Positions 52,525-61,663 of a stretch of 64,000 nucleotides of DNA are shown in pieces. The translations under genes were made by a program, and so were the position numbers. The DNA comes from Brevibacterium sp. p3-SID960. Its GTDB lineage: Bacteria; Actinomycetota; Actinomycetes; Actinomycetales; Brevibacteriaceae. The notes under the pieces were generated by a model. It had not been told where the DNA came from. It saw only the letters and a program-made list of their open reading frames with translations, and did no database searches. Positions within the stretch are counted from its first letter, which is position 1. Every line of letters begins with the position of its first letter. The stretch is taken from assembly GCF_025144725.1 (NCBI RefSeq), contig NZ_JALXKS010000010.1, positions 1-64,000 on the forward strand, in the 5' to 3' direction.

Positions 52525-53631
52525 TCAGGCTGAGCTCGGGTGCCGGCTGGCGGCGATGCGGACGACATGGTCGGCCGCGACAGCAGCACCAGACCGCAGG
52601 CTGCGCAGGCGCCGTCCATGGGATGCGGCGTTCTCGTGCACAGCGCTGTTCGTCAGCAGCGCAGCGATCGCAGCCGCCAGCCTGCGCGGACGCGCCCACG
52701 GCCGCAAGCGCATCCCCAGACCGCGAGCTCTGAGCACATCGCCGATCCCGGCTTCATCCGAGACCGGGTTGACCGGCAGAACGAGGACCGGGATGCCGTG
52801 GGCGAGTGCCTTGAACGTCGTCGAATGGCCGCCATGCCCGATGAGCAGATCCACCTGCGGCATGAGCGCGGCATGATCGAGCCAGCCGTGCACCTCGACA
52901 TTGCCCGCGCCGCTGAGTGGATCGGTGAATGCTGCGCTGCCGGTGGTGACGATGCCATCGACGGGCAGGTGGGAAAGCGCTTCGATGACGCGCCGGTAGA
53001 TCGGCCGCATGCCCGGCCAGTCCGTCGTCGACAGTGAGACGAGGACACGGGGGCGGTGCCCAGATGCGCGTGGGCTCGGAGGGGACGCCTGTTCGGTCGA
53101 TCCAGTCCACGTCCAGTGGCTCAGCACTGGATCGCGGCTGCCGGGGTCGAGTTCGGCATCGGTGAGCATGAGCCGTACCGCGGCCTGGTCCCAGTACATG
53201 CTCAGGCTCACACCGAACAGGCCGAGGCTCGTGGCGGTGAATGGGTGATACAGCCGGGACCAGTACGCGCCGACGGTGTGAGCAAGGACGGCGACCGGGA
53301 TGCCGGAGGCGAGGGCGGCGCGCAGCGGAGTGAGCAGCAGGCAGTCAACGGCAACGACATCCGGCTGGCTGGAGGCGATGATCGCCGCAGCGTCGTTGCG
53401 AGCGTTCCGGCTGGCAGTGATTCCGGCGATCGACGCGATCCGCGTGATACCCATTCCCGAGACGGGGCCGGCGGCGATCCCTGCCGGGAAGCGCGGCTGG
53501 GCGAATGCGGATTCGCCAGCGGCCAGGCCGGCGACTTCGATATCCCAGCCTCTGCCGGCCAGCTCCTGCGCCACAGCAAGGACCGGCGGGACATTGCCCC
53601 CGAGGTCAGCGGTGAAGAAGAGTGCCTTCAC
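52525..53631 (-). CDS. GT1 (UGT/MGT-like) glycosyltransferase
   Basis: This 368-residue GT-B enzyme starts at GTG. The N-terminal half opens MKALFFTADLGGNVPPVLAV. The C-terminal nucleotide-sugar site is recognisable as VEVHGWLDHAALMPQVDLLI then GHGGHSTTFKALAHGIPVLV and LPVNPVSDEAGIGDVLRARG, the UGT/macrolide-glycosyltransferase pattern (HGGxxT). It probably glycosylates a hydrophobic small molecule. No biosynthetic cluster adjoins, so self-resistance or detoxification is as likely. Confidence 0.85.
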   Translation of the reverse strand: MKALFFTADLGGNVPPVLAVAQELAGRGWDIEVAGLAAGESAFAQPRFPAGIAAGPVSGMGITRIASIAGITASRNARNDAAAIIASSQPDVVAVDCLLLTPLRAALASGIPVAVLAHTVGAYWSRLYHPFTATSLGLFGVSLSMYWDQAAVRLMLTDAELDPGSRDPVLSHWTWTGSTEQASPPSPRASGHRPRVLVSLSTTDWPGMRPIYRRVIEALSHLPVDGIVTTGSAAFTDPLSGAGNVEVHGWLDHAALMPQVDLLIGHGGHSTTFKALAHGIPVLVLPVNPVSDEAGIGDVLRARGLGMRLRPWARPRRLAAAIAALLTNSAVHENAASHGRRLRSLRSGAAVAADHVVRIAASRHPSSA

Positions 53632-53852
53632 TGCCGCATCCTCTCGCTATCGGTATCGGGAGCTGGATCGCACGCGCTGGTGCGTTCTTCGCTCAGGTTA
53701 CTGCAGCAGTGCCGGTCACCGCGGTCGAGCGGGATCTCCGCGAATGCGCAGACCCGACTGCACGACCGCCGAGACACCGCACGCACGTGCGCATGCATGC
53801 AGCCGACCCCGAAACCCGGAACGGTGACGCGCAAGATCGCCGCTGAAGCAGA

Positions 53853-53903
53853 AAGAAGCCTCGGGACATCGAATGAACGATGTCCCGAGACTTCACAATG
53901 TGG
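53853..53903 (-). repeat. 52-bp palindromic repeat, copy 2 (downstream of tRNA-Val)
   Basis: Inverted copy of 3953-4005. It begins at the last three bases of tRNA-Val and contains the stem TCGGGACATCG/CGATGTCCCGA with loop TTCATT, followed by GGCTTCTTTCTG. Here it plausibly serves as the tRNA terminator. The rest of 53632-53852 has no gene. Confidence 0.85.
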
Positions 53904-53974
53904 GCCCAGAGGGACTCGAACCCCCGACCCTCTCGGTGTAAACGAGATGCTCTAGCCAACTGAGCTATAGGCCC
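53901..53974 (-). tRNA. tRNA-Val (TAC)
   Basis: Acceptor GGGCCTA/TGGGCCC, D-arm GCTC/GAGC, anticodon stem TCTCG/CGAGA with loop TTTACAC (anticodon TAC), and T-arm GGGGG TTCGAGT CCCTC. CCA is not encoded as such: the 3' flank is CATTG after discriminator A. Confidence 0.93.
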
Positions 53975-54028
53975 TCAGCCGGAGTCGCCTCCGGCCGGAC
54001 AACAGTATGCCATACGAGCAAGCCGGGA

Positions 54029-54080
54029 CGCGCCCAGCGGCACGACCCGGCTTTCGCGCCCAGCGGCACGACCCGGCTCT
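54029..54080 (+). repeat. 26-bp tandem duplication
   Basis: CGCGCCCAGCGGCACGACCC plus GGCTTT is followed directly by the same 26 bases with one change (GGCTCT). It lies between tRNA-Val and the end of the acyl-CoA ligase gene. Confidence 0.92.
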
Positions 54081-54085
54081 CCCGC

Positions 54086-55597
54086 TCACCGGTCGCGCAG
54101 TTCGCGCTTGAGGATCTTGCCCGAGGTGTTCTTCGGCAGCTCCTGAACGAAGTGCACGGCCTTGGGCACCTTGAACGGTGCCAGACGGCCCTTGACGTGG
54201 TCGACCACCTGCTCCTCAGTGATCTCGCCCTTCGGTACGACGAACGCGGTGATCGCCTCGATCCACTTGTCATCGGGCATGCCGACGACTGCGACCTCGG
54301 CCACGGCATCGAGTTCGAAGATCGCGTCCTCGACCTGGCGGGAGGCCACCAGCACGCCACCGGTGTTGATGACGTCCTTGACCCGGTCGACGACCTCGAT
54401 GAAGCCCTGGTCATCGGCCACTACGAGGTCACCGGAGTGGAACCAGCCACCCCGCAGCGCCTCTTCGGTCGCTTCGGGCTTGTTCCAGTACTCGCGCATG
54501 AGCTGCGGGGACCGGTAGACGATCTCGCCCTGCTCACCGGGGGCGACTTCCTTGCCCGTAGGGTCGACGACGCGGGCGTCGACGAACAGCACCGGCCGGC
54601 CTGCCGAGCCGGGATGATCGTCGTGCTCCTCGGGCCGGAGCACCGTGCACAGCGGTCCGAGCTCTGACTGGCCGAAGCAGTTGTAGAAGCCGAGCTCCGG
54701 AAGATGCTCGCGCAGCTTCTTCAGCACCGGGCCGGGCATGATCGATGCGCCGTAGTAGGCCCGCTTGAGGCTGGAGAGATCGCGTGCGAAGAACGCCGGG
54801 GTGTTCGCCAGCGCCACCCATACCGTCGGCGCAGCGAAGAATGAGGTGATCCGCTCGGCGGCGAAGATCTCGATGAGCTCAGCCGGCACCGGAGCAGGCA
54901 CGATGACGTTGTATGAGCCCTTGAGCAGGCTCGGCAGCAGGAACACGTGCATCTGCGCTGAGTGGTACATCGGCAGCGCGTGGACCTGCCGGTCTTCAGC
55001 AGAGAAGTCGAGGACGTCAAGGCAGCTGAGGTATTCATGCATGAGCGACCGGTGCGTCATCACTGCGCCCTTGGGTGCCGAGGTGGTTCCCGAGGTGTAG
55101 AGCAGCTGGACGGCGTCGGTGTCGATGACATCGAACTCGCCGTCGGCGACTGGCTCGACATCTGCAGCGGTGGCGACCGGCACCAGGCCATCCATCGTCA
55201 GGCGCTGGGCGGCCCGGCCGGCCTCGGTGTTCTCGACATGCTCCATGAGGTCGGCATCAGCGATGACGACACCGGCGCCGGAGTCGGTGAGGATGTACTG
55301 GAGCTCGTCCTCCTTGAGCTGATAGTTCACCGGCACGTGGATAAGGCCGGCCCGCGCGGCAGCGAGGAACACGATGAGATACAGGTCGGAGTTCTTGCCG
55401 TAGGCGGCGACGCGCTCACCCTTGCTGAGTCCGAGTGAGACCAGATGCCGGGCCACGGCGGTGACGGCGACATCGAGCTGCGGGTAGGTCCACGTGCGGT
55501 CGGCGAAGACGACGCCGACCCGGTCGGCGTTGCGGCGTGCGGACCGGGCCACCGCATCGGCGATGGTGCTGGCATTCAGGGCGGTGATGTGATTCAT
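54086..55597 (-). CDS. AMP-dependent acyl-CoA synthetase/ligase (FadD-type)
   Basis: This 503-residue adenylating enzyme activates a carboxylate with ATP and CoA. The P-loop is LLYTSGTTSAPKGAVMTH, followed by YNCFGQSELGPLCTVLRPEE (A5), WFHSGDLVVADDQGFIEVVD (A7), RVKDVINTGG (A8) and the catalytic lysine in KNTSGKILKRELRDR (A10). The family includes long-chain and aryl acid ligases, and the substrate is not certain. It is monocistronic as far as visible. Confidence 0.9.
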   Translation of the reverse strand: MNHITALNASTIADAVARSARRNADRVGVVFADRTWTYPQLDVAVTAVARHLVSLGLSKGERVAAYGKNSDLYLIVFLAAARAGLIHVPVNYQLKEDELQYILTDSGAGVVIADADLMEHVENTEAGRAAQRLTMDGLVPVATAADVEPVADGEFDVIDTDAVQLLYTSGTTSAPKGAVMTHRSLMHEYLSCLDVLDFSAEDRQVHALPMYHSAQMHVFLLPSLLKGSYNVIVPAPVPAELIEIFAAERITSFFAAPTVWVALANTPAFFARDLSSLKRAYYGASIMPGPVLKKLREHLPELGFYNCFGQSELGPLCTVLRPEEHDDHPGSAGRPVLFVDARVVDPTGKEVAPGEQGEIVYRSPQLMREYWNKPEATEEALRGGWFHSGDLVVADDQGFIEVVDRVKDVINTGGVLVASRQVEDAIFELDAVAEVAVVGMPDDKWIEAITAFVVPKGEITEEQVVDHVKGRLAPFKVPKAVHFVQELPKNTSGKILKRELRDR

Positions 55598-55730
55598 ACC
55601 ACCGATTATGCGCTAGGGCCTGCAGTGCTCTGCACGGGGGTCTCGTCTGATGTCGGTCGGCCTGCGGCTAGCACGGACAGGCTCATCATGGCGAATGTTC
55701 TCAGCAGCTGAAATGTATTACGGTATCCGC

Positions 55731-56585
55731 ATGGGCTCACCTCGCGTTTCGGACATCGTCAGCATCTGCGACTCGCTTTGGCCTCCGGCCTACGCAGAGC
55801 CCTGGGACAGCGTCGGGCTCGCTGTCGGCGACCCGTCTGCTGAGGTCTCCCACATCCACCTCGCACTCGACCCGATGGATGCCGTCATCGCCGAGGCGAA
55901 AGACCTCGGAGCAGACTTCCTCTTCACCCATCACCCGCTGCTGCTGCGCGGGATCACCTCCGTGGCAGCCGACACTCTCAAGGGCGGGGCCATCACGGAA
56001 CTCATCCGTGCCGGCATCGCCCAGTACAACGCCCACACCAACGCCGACTCCGTCATCGGAGGGGTCTCCGACGTGCTGGCTGAGGCGATCGAACTGACCG
56101 GACTCACCCCGCTCGTCCAGCACAGCGACGCCCCTGCCGGAGTGGGTCTCGGCAGGGTCGGAACCCTGTCGGCTCGGGTGAGCGTGCGCGAGCTCGCCGC
56201 CCGCCTGGCCGAAGCCGCACCGGCAACCGCCACCGGCATCCGCATCGCCGGCGACCCCGAAGTTCAGGTCGAGCGGGTGGCCGTGCTCGGGGGAGCAGGG
56301 GACTCACTGTTCGGCGAAGTCCGCGCCACCGACGCCGAGGCCTACATCACCTCCGACCTGCGCCACCACCCGGCCACCGAAGCCCGGGACACCGCCCACC
56401 GGCGCGCCGCCGGCACCCCGCATCTCATCGACATCTCCCACTGGGCAGCCGAATCCATGTGGATGACCAGAGCCGCCGCACAGCTGCGCGAACGGCTGAC
56501 CGCCGGCGGCATGGACGCGACGGTCACAGTCTCGGAGATCTCGACCGACCCGTGGACGGAGCGCATCGGACAGGCAGGTGAATGA
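55731..56585 (+). CDS. Nif3-like dinuclear metal-centre protein (core only)
   Basis: This 284-residue protein starts at MGSPRVSD. It shows the Nif3/YbgI metal ligands: LFTHHPLLLRG, YNAHTNADSVIGGVSD, GDSLFGEVRATDAEAYITSD followed by LRHH, and DISHWAAESMW near the end. The roughly 100-residue insertion domain found in YqfO-type members is absent; a free-standing version occurs at 20119-20445. The family binds two metals and is linked to GTP-cyclohydrolase-like or stress roles, none proven. It is followed two bases later by the zinc-ribbon gene. Confidence 0.92.
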   Translation: MGSPRVSDIVSICDSLWPPAYAEPWDSVGLAVGDPSAEVSHIHLALDPMDAVIAEAKDLGADFLFTHHPLLLRGITSVAADTLKGGAITELIRAGIAQYNAHTNADSVIGGVSDVLAEAIELTGLTPLVQHSDAPAGVGLGRVGTLSARVSVRELAARLAEAAPATATGIRIAGDPEVQVERVAVLGGAGDSLFGEVRATDAEAYITSDLRHHPATEARDTAHRRAAGTPHLIDISHWAAESMWMTRAAAQLRERLTAGGMDATVTVSEISTDPWTERIGQAGE

Positions 56586-56586
56586 C

Positions 56587-57327
56587 ATGACAGCAAGCAC
56601 GACAACACTGAGTACAGACGAGCAGCAGGCGCTCAACGCCTGGATCGAAACCGCAGCGGCCTCACGCAGAACCGAGCACGAGGCGAAGCAGACCGACCTC
56701 ATCGCCCGTCTGCGGCAGCTCGCCGGCGAGCACCAGGCGACTGCCGCGATGCTCAAAGAACTCGAAGCAGCCCTGGCCAGCTACCGCAAACAGACCGCTG
56801 AGATCGATGCCGACGTCGAAGCCCGCAGCACCCGCATCGAGCAGATGCGCGATGCCCTCAACTCCGGCGAAGGGCTGACGAGCCGCGACCTCGTGGCACT
56901 GCAGTCCGATATCGACACCGCGATCGCGGCCAAGGGCGAACGCGAGAACGACCAGCTCGAAGTGATGAGCGAAGTCGATGACCTCACTGAGCGCATCAGC
57001 ACCGTCACCGAGGACCTCAATCAGATCGCTGCCACCGGCAAGCAGCTGCAGGCCGAGCGCGCCGAACGCGCCGCCGAACTGCAGTCACGCAGCGAAGAGC
57101 TCGCCGCCAAACGCCAGCAGATCGCCTCCCAGCTGCCTGGCCCGATCGGCAGCCGGCTGATGCAGGCATTCGCCGCCGGTCAGCCGACGGCCGCGCATGT
57201 CAGCGCCGGCTCCTGCGGTTCATGCGGCTCCCAGATCAGTGCCATGACCCTCGACCGACTCGGCGCCTCGGGATCCGGAGCAACCGCCGACTGCGATGAG
57301 TGCGGCGCTCTGCTGCTGCACACTTGA
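56587..57327 (+). CDS. Coiled-coil C4 zinc-ribbon protein (CdsZ-like)
   Basis: This 246-residue protein starts at ATG; a GTG at 56578 is an alternative. Residues ~20-195 are a long antiparallel coiled coil rich in Glu, Gln, Ala and Arg. The C-terminal ~45 residues hold a four-cysteine zinc ribbon: SCGSCGSQIS with CDECGALL. It corresponds to the actinobacterial CdsZ/'C4-type zinc ribbon' family that follows Nif3. The usual downstream RNase H/CobC gene is absent here, replaced by the convergent yaaA. Confidence 0.9.
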   Translation: MTASTTTLSTDEQQALNAWIETAAASRRTEHEAKQTDLIARLRQLAGEHQATAAMLKELEAALASYRKQTAEIDADVEARSTRIEQMRDALNSGEGLTSRDLVALQSDIDTAIAAKGERENDQLEVMSEVDDLTERISTVTEDLNQIAATGKQLQAERAERAAELQSRSEELAAKRQQIASQLPGPIGSRLMQAFAAGQPTAAHVSAGSCGSCGSQISAMTLDRLGASGSGATADCDECGALLLHT

Positions 57328-57344
57328 CCTGCACGTGAGTGTTC

Positions 57345-58115
57345 TCAGCCGGGCAGAACGATCGTCAGCTCGGCAGGCTTGCGCTTCGTGGCAGGGGTCA
57401 GCTCCGCCTCATAGTGCTTGCGCGCAGCCTTGAGCAGCGCCTCAGGAGTCTCCGGCAGGCCCGCCCTGCTGCGCAGCAGATGACCGGCGAGCTCGCCGCG
57501 CGTGAGCTTGGCGTTGTGGGAGACGACCGAGCGCTTGCCGTTCTTCTCCGTCACTGCGGAAACGGTCACGACCTGATCGACCGGCCCCGGCCAGGACTTG
57601 CGGTACTCCGTCGAGCGGCAGTCGAGGATGAGCTGACCGGCGAACTCCTCATCGAGGACCGGTGAGAGGCGCTTCTTCCACCATGTGGCGAGCACCCCAT
57701 GCGCGGCGAGCTTCGTCTTCATCGACAGCCGGTAGGCAGGAATCGGATCACCGGCTGCCAGGAGCCCGAACAGCGCTGAGGATACATAGACCTGCGAGAG
57801 ACGTTCGCGAGCCTTGCCGCGCATACTCCCCGCATCGAGGGCGGCATACAGGACCCCGGTGTAAGTCTCCAGCGCAGGAGCACAGGGGATCTCCGTCAGG
57901 TGCGTATTGCGCTCGACATCGTCCTGGAGGGAGAGCCCCACACCGAGCTGCTCGCAGGCATCGGGCTCAGCTGAGACCTCGGCGAGTGATTCGAGAACCT
58001 CGATGCGGGCACCGGTGAGCTCCGGGAAGCTCAGCTCATCGAAATCGAGCACCGGACCCGAGGCGGCAAGCGTCTTGCCCTCAGAGGGCGGCAGCAGAAC
58101 AATCACGCCAGCCAT
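57345..58115 (-). CDS. yaaA: Peroxide-stress protein YaaA/DUF328
   Basis: This 256-residue protein starts at MAGVIVLLPPSEGKT, the conserved N-terminus; an upstream ATG three codons earlier is possible. Other landmarks are HLTEIPCAPALETYTGVLY, VYVSSALFGLLAAGDPIPAY, LSMKTKLAAHG and the C-terminal FxGYxY-like region replaced by KRKPAELTIVLPG. YaaA limits intracellular iron and DNA damage under peroxide stress in E. coli. It is divergent from rnpB. Confidence 0.93.
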   Translation of the reverse strand: MAGVIVLLPPSEGKTLAASGPVLDFDELSFPELTGARIEVLESLAEVSAEPDACEQLGVGLSLQDDVERNTHLTEIPCAPALETYTGVLYAALDAGSMRGKARERLSQVYVSSALFGLLAAGDPIPAYRLSMKTKLAAHGVLATWWKKRLSPVLDEEFAGQLILDCRSTEYRKSWPGPVDQVVTVSAVTEKNGKRSVVSHNAKLTRGELAGHLLRSRAGLPETPEALLKAARKHYEAELTPATKRKPAELTIVLPG

Positions 58116-58211
58116 CGTAGCCATCTCCAGACCCCAACCTGCGTTCAGGTGCAGGTGAGGATGCGCACATCCGGTGCCTGTCGCCTCGGGCGCGGGCGTA
58201 CACTGGAGGCC

Positions 58212-58581
58212 GAGGTCAGGTCGCCGGACGGTCGCGGCAGCAGATGCTGACGAGGAACGTCCGGGCTCCACAGAGCACGGCGGTGGGTAACGCCCACCCG
58301 GGGCAACTCGCGGGACAGTGCCACAGAAAGCAGACCGCCGGCCATCGGCCGGTAAGGGTGAAAGGGTGGTGTAAGAGACCACCGGGTGCCAGGTGACTGG
58401 GATCGCACGGTAAACCCCGCCGGGAGCAAGATCGCACAGACAGCGCCTGACGGCTGCTCGCTGAAGCTGTCGGGTGGATCGCTTGAGGGCACCGGCAACG
58501 GTGCTCCTAGACAGATGACCGTCACGCAGACCGGGGCGACCCGCCTGCGGACAGAACCCGGCGTACAGGCGGCCTGACCTC
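58212..58581 (+). ncRNA. rnpB: RNase P RNA, bacterial class A
   Basis: This is the catalytic RNA of tRNA 5'-end maturation. The 5' and 3' ends pair as P1 (GAGGTCAGGTCGCC with GGCGGCCTGACCTC). The universally conserved segments GAGGAACGTCCGGGCTCCAC, CCACAGAAAGCAGACCGCC, GGTAAGGGTGAAAGGGTGG, TAAGAGACCACC and ACAGAACCCGGCGTACAGGC occur in the right order. A -10-like TACACT at 58199-58204 fits a start near 58212. Confidence 0.96.
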
Positions 58582-58673
58582 CCCGTCTTTGCAGTCCTTT
58601 ATACATTTGATACTCGTTCGCAGTGGGGTCTTGCTACGCTGTCAGCACGCCCCGCATCGAACGGAGAGCGCTG

Positions 58674-59772
58674 ATGTCCACCGCATCCCCGCTCGCACAC
58701 ACGTCAGCTCACAGCGCAAAGAAGCGCAGAAGCAAGAAGTCGCCCCTGCGCCGGGTGCTCACCGTGCTCGTGGCGATCGTGGCGATCATCGCGCTGGTCA
58801 TCGTCGCTGTCGTCATCACCCGCATCATCAACCTCAGCCGGTTCCCCGAATCCGGTGACGCGACGATGTCCGACCCGACGAACCTGTCGGTCTATCCCAC
58901 CGATATTCCCGGTGTGAGCGTCTAGCACGTCACCGGCGAGTACCTCAACGGATTCCACCTCAAGCCGGAAGACCAGACCTCGCGCGGGACGATCGTGACC
59001 TTCGGCGGCTCGGAGGGCTCCCCGGACTTCGCCAAGGCCCGGAGGCTGGCCGAAGCCGGCTATGACACCTATGCGCTGTTCTTCTTCGGCATGCCCAACC
59101 AGCAGCCGATGCTCTCCCAGGTGCCGCTGGAGAGCTTCGAAGAGGTCATCAATCAGGTCGCGGCCACCAACGACGGCGGACCGCTGACGGTCATCGGCAC
59201 CTCGAAGGGCGCTGAGTACGCCGCCAAACGCCGCCACCCGGTGCTCCGATGACATCGACAACCTCATCCTCATCGCACCGAGCGCCTACAGCTTCCCGGG
59301 CCTGGGCCAGGAGCAGAACGCCTCCTCCTGGACGTGGCAGGGCGAGGACGTCGAGATGATCTCCTTCCAAGGCGCCGGCTTCGGGCCGACGGCGACGATG
59401 TTCGCCCAGCTCATGCTCGCCTTCCCGGTCGCCTATGAGCCGGTCTACTCGGCTGCGGTGGCCGGTGCCGAGAATCCGGAGGCCGCCCGCATCCCGATCG
59501 AGGACTTCGACGGGAAGATCCTCGCGATCGCCGGCGGCAGCGACCGGATGTGGGCATCGGCTGAGTACGCCGAGCTCATCGCCGCACACCACTCGGACAC
59601 CGAACTGAGCATCCACCCTGAGGCAGGGCACGTCTTCGGGGCACCCCCGAAGCTGCTGGCCGGACAGATGGTCATCGACTCCGGCGGCAGCCAGGCGGCC
59701 AATGAGAAGGCACTCGAGGATGCCAACCAGGATCTCAGCCGGGTGCGGCAGGAGTGGCACGAGCACTCATGA
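58674..59772 (+). pseudogene. BAAT/acyl-CoA thioesterase-like alpha/beta hydrolase, broken twice
   Basis: The gene starts MSTASPLAHTS, has one transmembrane segment (VLVAIVAIIALVIVAVVI), then meets TAG at 58923-58925. The same frame continues with HVTGEYLNGFHLKPEDQTSR, GTIVTFGGSEGSPDFAKARR and the nucleophile motif VIGTSKGAEYA, then shifts frame near 59225-59250. It resumes as SDDIDNLILIAPSAYSFPGL and runs through IAGGSDRMWAS and HPEAGHVFGAPP to the stop at 59772. A stop plus a frameshift make an intact membrane-anchored hydrolase impossible unless the sequence has errors. Confidence 0.85.
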
Positions 59773-59777
59773 ACAGG

Positions 59778-60515
59778 TCAGTCCGGCAGGCGCAGCCAGG
59801 CAGGTGCCTGGGCCTGGAAATCACCGGCACCGAGGCGGTGGCCGGCTCCGGCTGGCAGGGCACCGAGCAGCGGGGCGATGGTCGTGAGCGCCTCACGGTT
59901 GTCGATATCGACCGGCAGGGCAGGATCAGGCCACGAGCCGATGACGATGCCAGTGACGTCCACGCCGCGGTGGGCCAGCGCTTCGGCGGTCAGTGCGGTG
60001 TGATTCTGTGTGCCCAGCCCTGAGCGGGCGACGATGACGGCACCGACCGGTTCACAGGATTCGACTGCCAGGGTGTGAGCGAGATCGGCTGCCGTGTGCC
60101 CGCCGAAGTCGACGAGCACCCCGCCGGCGCCTTCGATGAGGACATGGTCGGCGCTGGTCTGCGCAGCCAGCTCGCGGATGTACTCAGCGTGCTCACCGGC
60201 TGTCGGCAGGCTGGCGCCTTCGGCACGGGCGGCCGGGACTGGTGCCATCGGCAGGCGCAGGGTGGTGTGTGTGAACGTCTCGATGCCGGCCAGCCGGGCG
60301 ATGATCTGCGCATCGGATTCGGTTACGACGTCGGAGTACTGTGCCTCCAATTCGGTGCGCTCGGCATCATCGGGGCTGATGTGCCCGGTCTGCACGGGCT
60401 TGACCATGATGACCCGCCGCCCGGCCGCTGAGAGCGCTGCAGCCAGGGCGGCGGTCGCGATCGTCTTGCCGACACCGGTGTCGGTGCCGGTGACAAGCAG
60501 ATACCGGGGGATCAT
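59778..60515 (-). CDS. bioD: Dethiobiotin synthetase
   Basis: This 245-residue ATP-dependent enzyme closes the ureido ring of dethiobiotin from DAPA and CO2. The P-loop is VTGTDTGVGKT near residues 8-18, followed by MVKPVQTG with the catalytic Lys, and VLIEGAGGVLVDF. Its ATG overlaps the bioF stop by 4 bp, and it is the last gene of the biotin operon. Confidence 0.95.
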   Translation of the reverse strand: MIPRYLLVTGTDTGVGKTIATAALAAALSAAGRRVIMVKPVQTGHISPDDAERTELEAQYSDVVTESDAQIIARLAGIETFTHTTLRLPMAPVPAARAEGASLPTAGEHAEYIRELAAQTSADHVLIEGAGGVLVDFGGHTAADLAHTLAVESCEPVGAVIVARSGLGTQNHTALTAEALAHRGVDVTGIVIGSWPDPALPVDIDNREALTTIAPLLGALPAGAGHRLGAGDFQAQAPAWLRLPD

Positions 60516-61663
60516 GACCCGGTCACCTGAGCGCCGGCGACCAGGGATGCGCAGGCATCGGTGATCGCACGGATGCGGGTGCAGGCGCGTTCGAGTTCGG
60601 CGCTGCTGAGGCCGGCGCGGGCGGTCGGCCGCACCCGGGTGATGCCATCGGGGACCGACGGCGGGCGGAAGCAGCCGACGAGGATGCCCTCCTCGCGCAG
60701 CAGCGCCCGGGCCCGCACTCCGGATTCGGGGCTGGGCATCGGCACCGAGAGCACCGCACCGGCCGGGACCGGCACCTCGAGCGCGGCCGCCAGCTGAGCG
60801 CGGGCAGACGCCATGTCAGCGACCCGTTCTGGGGTGATGAGGTCGAGTGCGGCACGGGCGGCAGCGGCATTGGCCGGCGCCAGGCCGGTGTCGAAGATGA
60901 ACGAGCGGGCGGTGTTGATCGCGGCATCGCGGATGAGCTCGCTGCCCAGCAGCGCACCGCCCTGCGAGCCGAGAGCTTTGGACAAGGTGGCGGTGACGAC
61001 GAGCCGGTCGCGGTGAGCTGAGAGCTGGGCGGTTGCGCCAAAGCCGGTGTGCTCACCGGTGCCGGCGACCCCGAGGCCGTGAGCCTCGTCGACGAGCAGC
61101 ATCCCATCGTAGCGAGCACACAGATCGAGCAGCGCGTCCAGATCTGCGGCATCGCCGAGGACGGAGTAGACCGATTCCACGATGACGAGTGCCTCGGGCT
61201 GGCGGCGTTCGGCCAGTGCGGCCTCGACGGCTGCCGTGTCGTTGTGGGCGACGATCTGCACCGGTGCCTTCGTCAGCCGGCACGCATCGATGAGCGAGGC
61301 GTGGTTGTGGGCGTCGGAGACGATGAGCGTATCCGGCCCAGCCAGTGTGGCCACCGCAGCGAGATTGGCCATATACCCGCTGGAGAAGGTGACGCAGGCC
61401 GGGTGGAGCAGACGCTCGGCCAGGGCGGCTTCGAGCGCGTGATGGGCTCGCGTCGTGCCGGTGACGAGCCGGGAGGCACGTGCCGAGGTGCCGAACTGCT
61501 CGATCGCCTCGATGGCCGCCGCACGCACCTGCGGGTGCTGGGACAGGCTGAGGTAATCGTTCGAGGCGAGGTCGAGACCGGTGAGCACCGGATCAGTGCG
61601 GTGCATATCAGCAGCCTGCCGTCGCTCACCGGCAGCCGCGAGCCGGGCGGCGATGGCGTTCAC
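60512..61663 (-). CDS. bioF: 8-amino-7-oxononanoate synthase
   Basis: This 383-residue PLP enzyme starts at a GTG overlapping the bioA stop ([12 protein letters not shown]). It condenses pimeloyl-thioester with alanine. The PLP lysine is in VVTATLSKALGSQGGALLGS, with DLASNDYLSLSQHPQVRAAA at the N-terminus, SDAHNHASLIDACR, and the carboxylate-binding VDEAHGLGVAG. Confidence 0.95.
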   Translation of the reverse strand: MNAIAARLAAAGERRQAADMHRTDPVLTGLDLASNDYLSLSQHPQVRAAAIEAIEQFGTSARASRLVTGTTRAHHALEAALAERLLHPACVTFSSGYMANLAAVATLAGPDTLIVSDAHNHASLIDACRLTKAPVQIVAHNDTAAVEAALAERRQPEALVIVESVYSVLGDAADLDALLDLCARYDGMLLVDEAHGLGVAGTGEHTGFGATAQLSAHRDRLVVTATLSKALGSQGGALLGSELIRDAAINTARSFIFDTGLAPANAAAARAALDLITPERVADMASARAQLAAALEVPVPAGAVLSVPMPSPESGVRARALLREEGILVGCFRPPSVPDGITRVRPTARAGLSSAELERACTRIRAITDACASLVAGAQVTGS

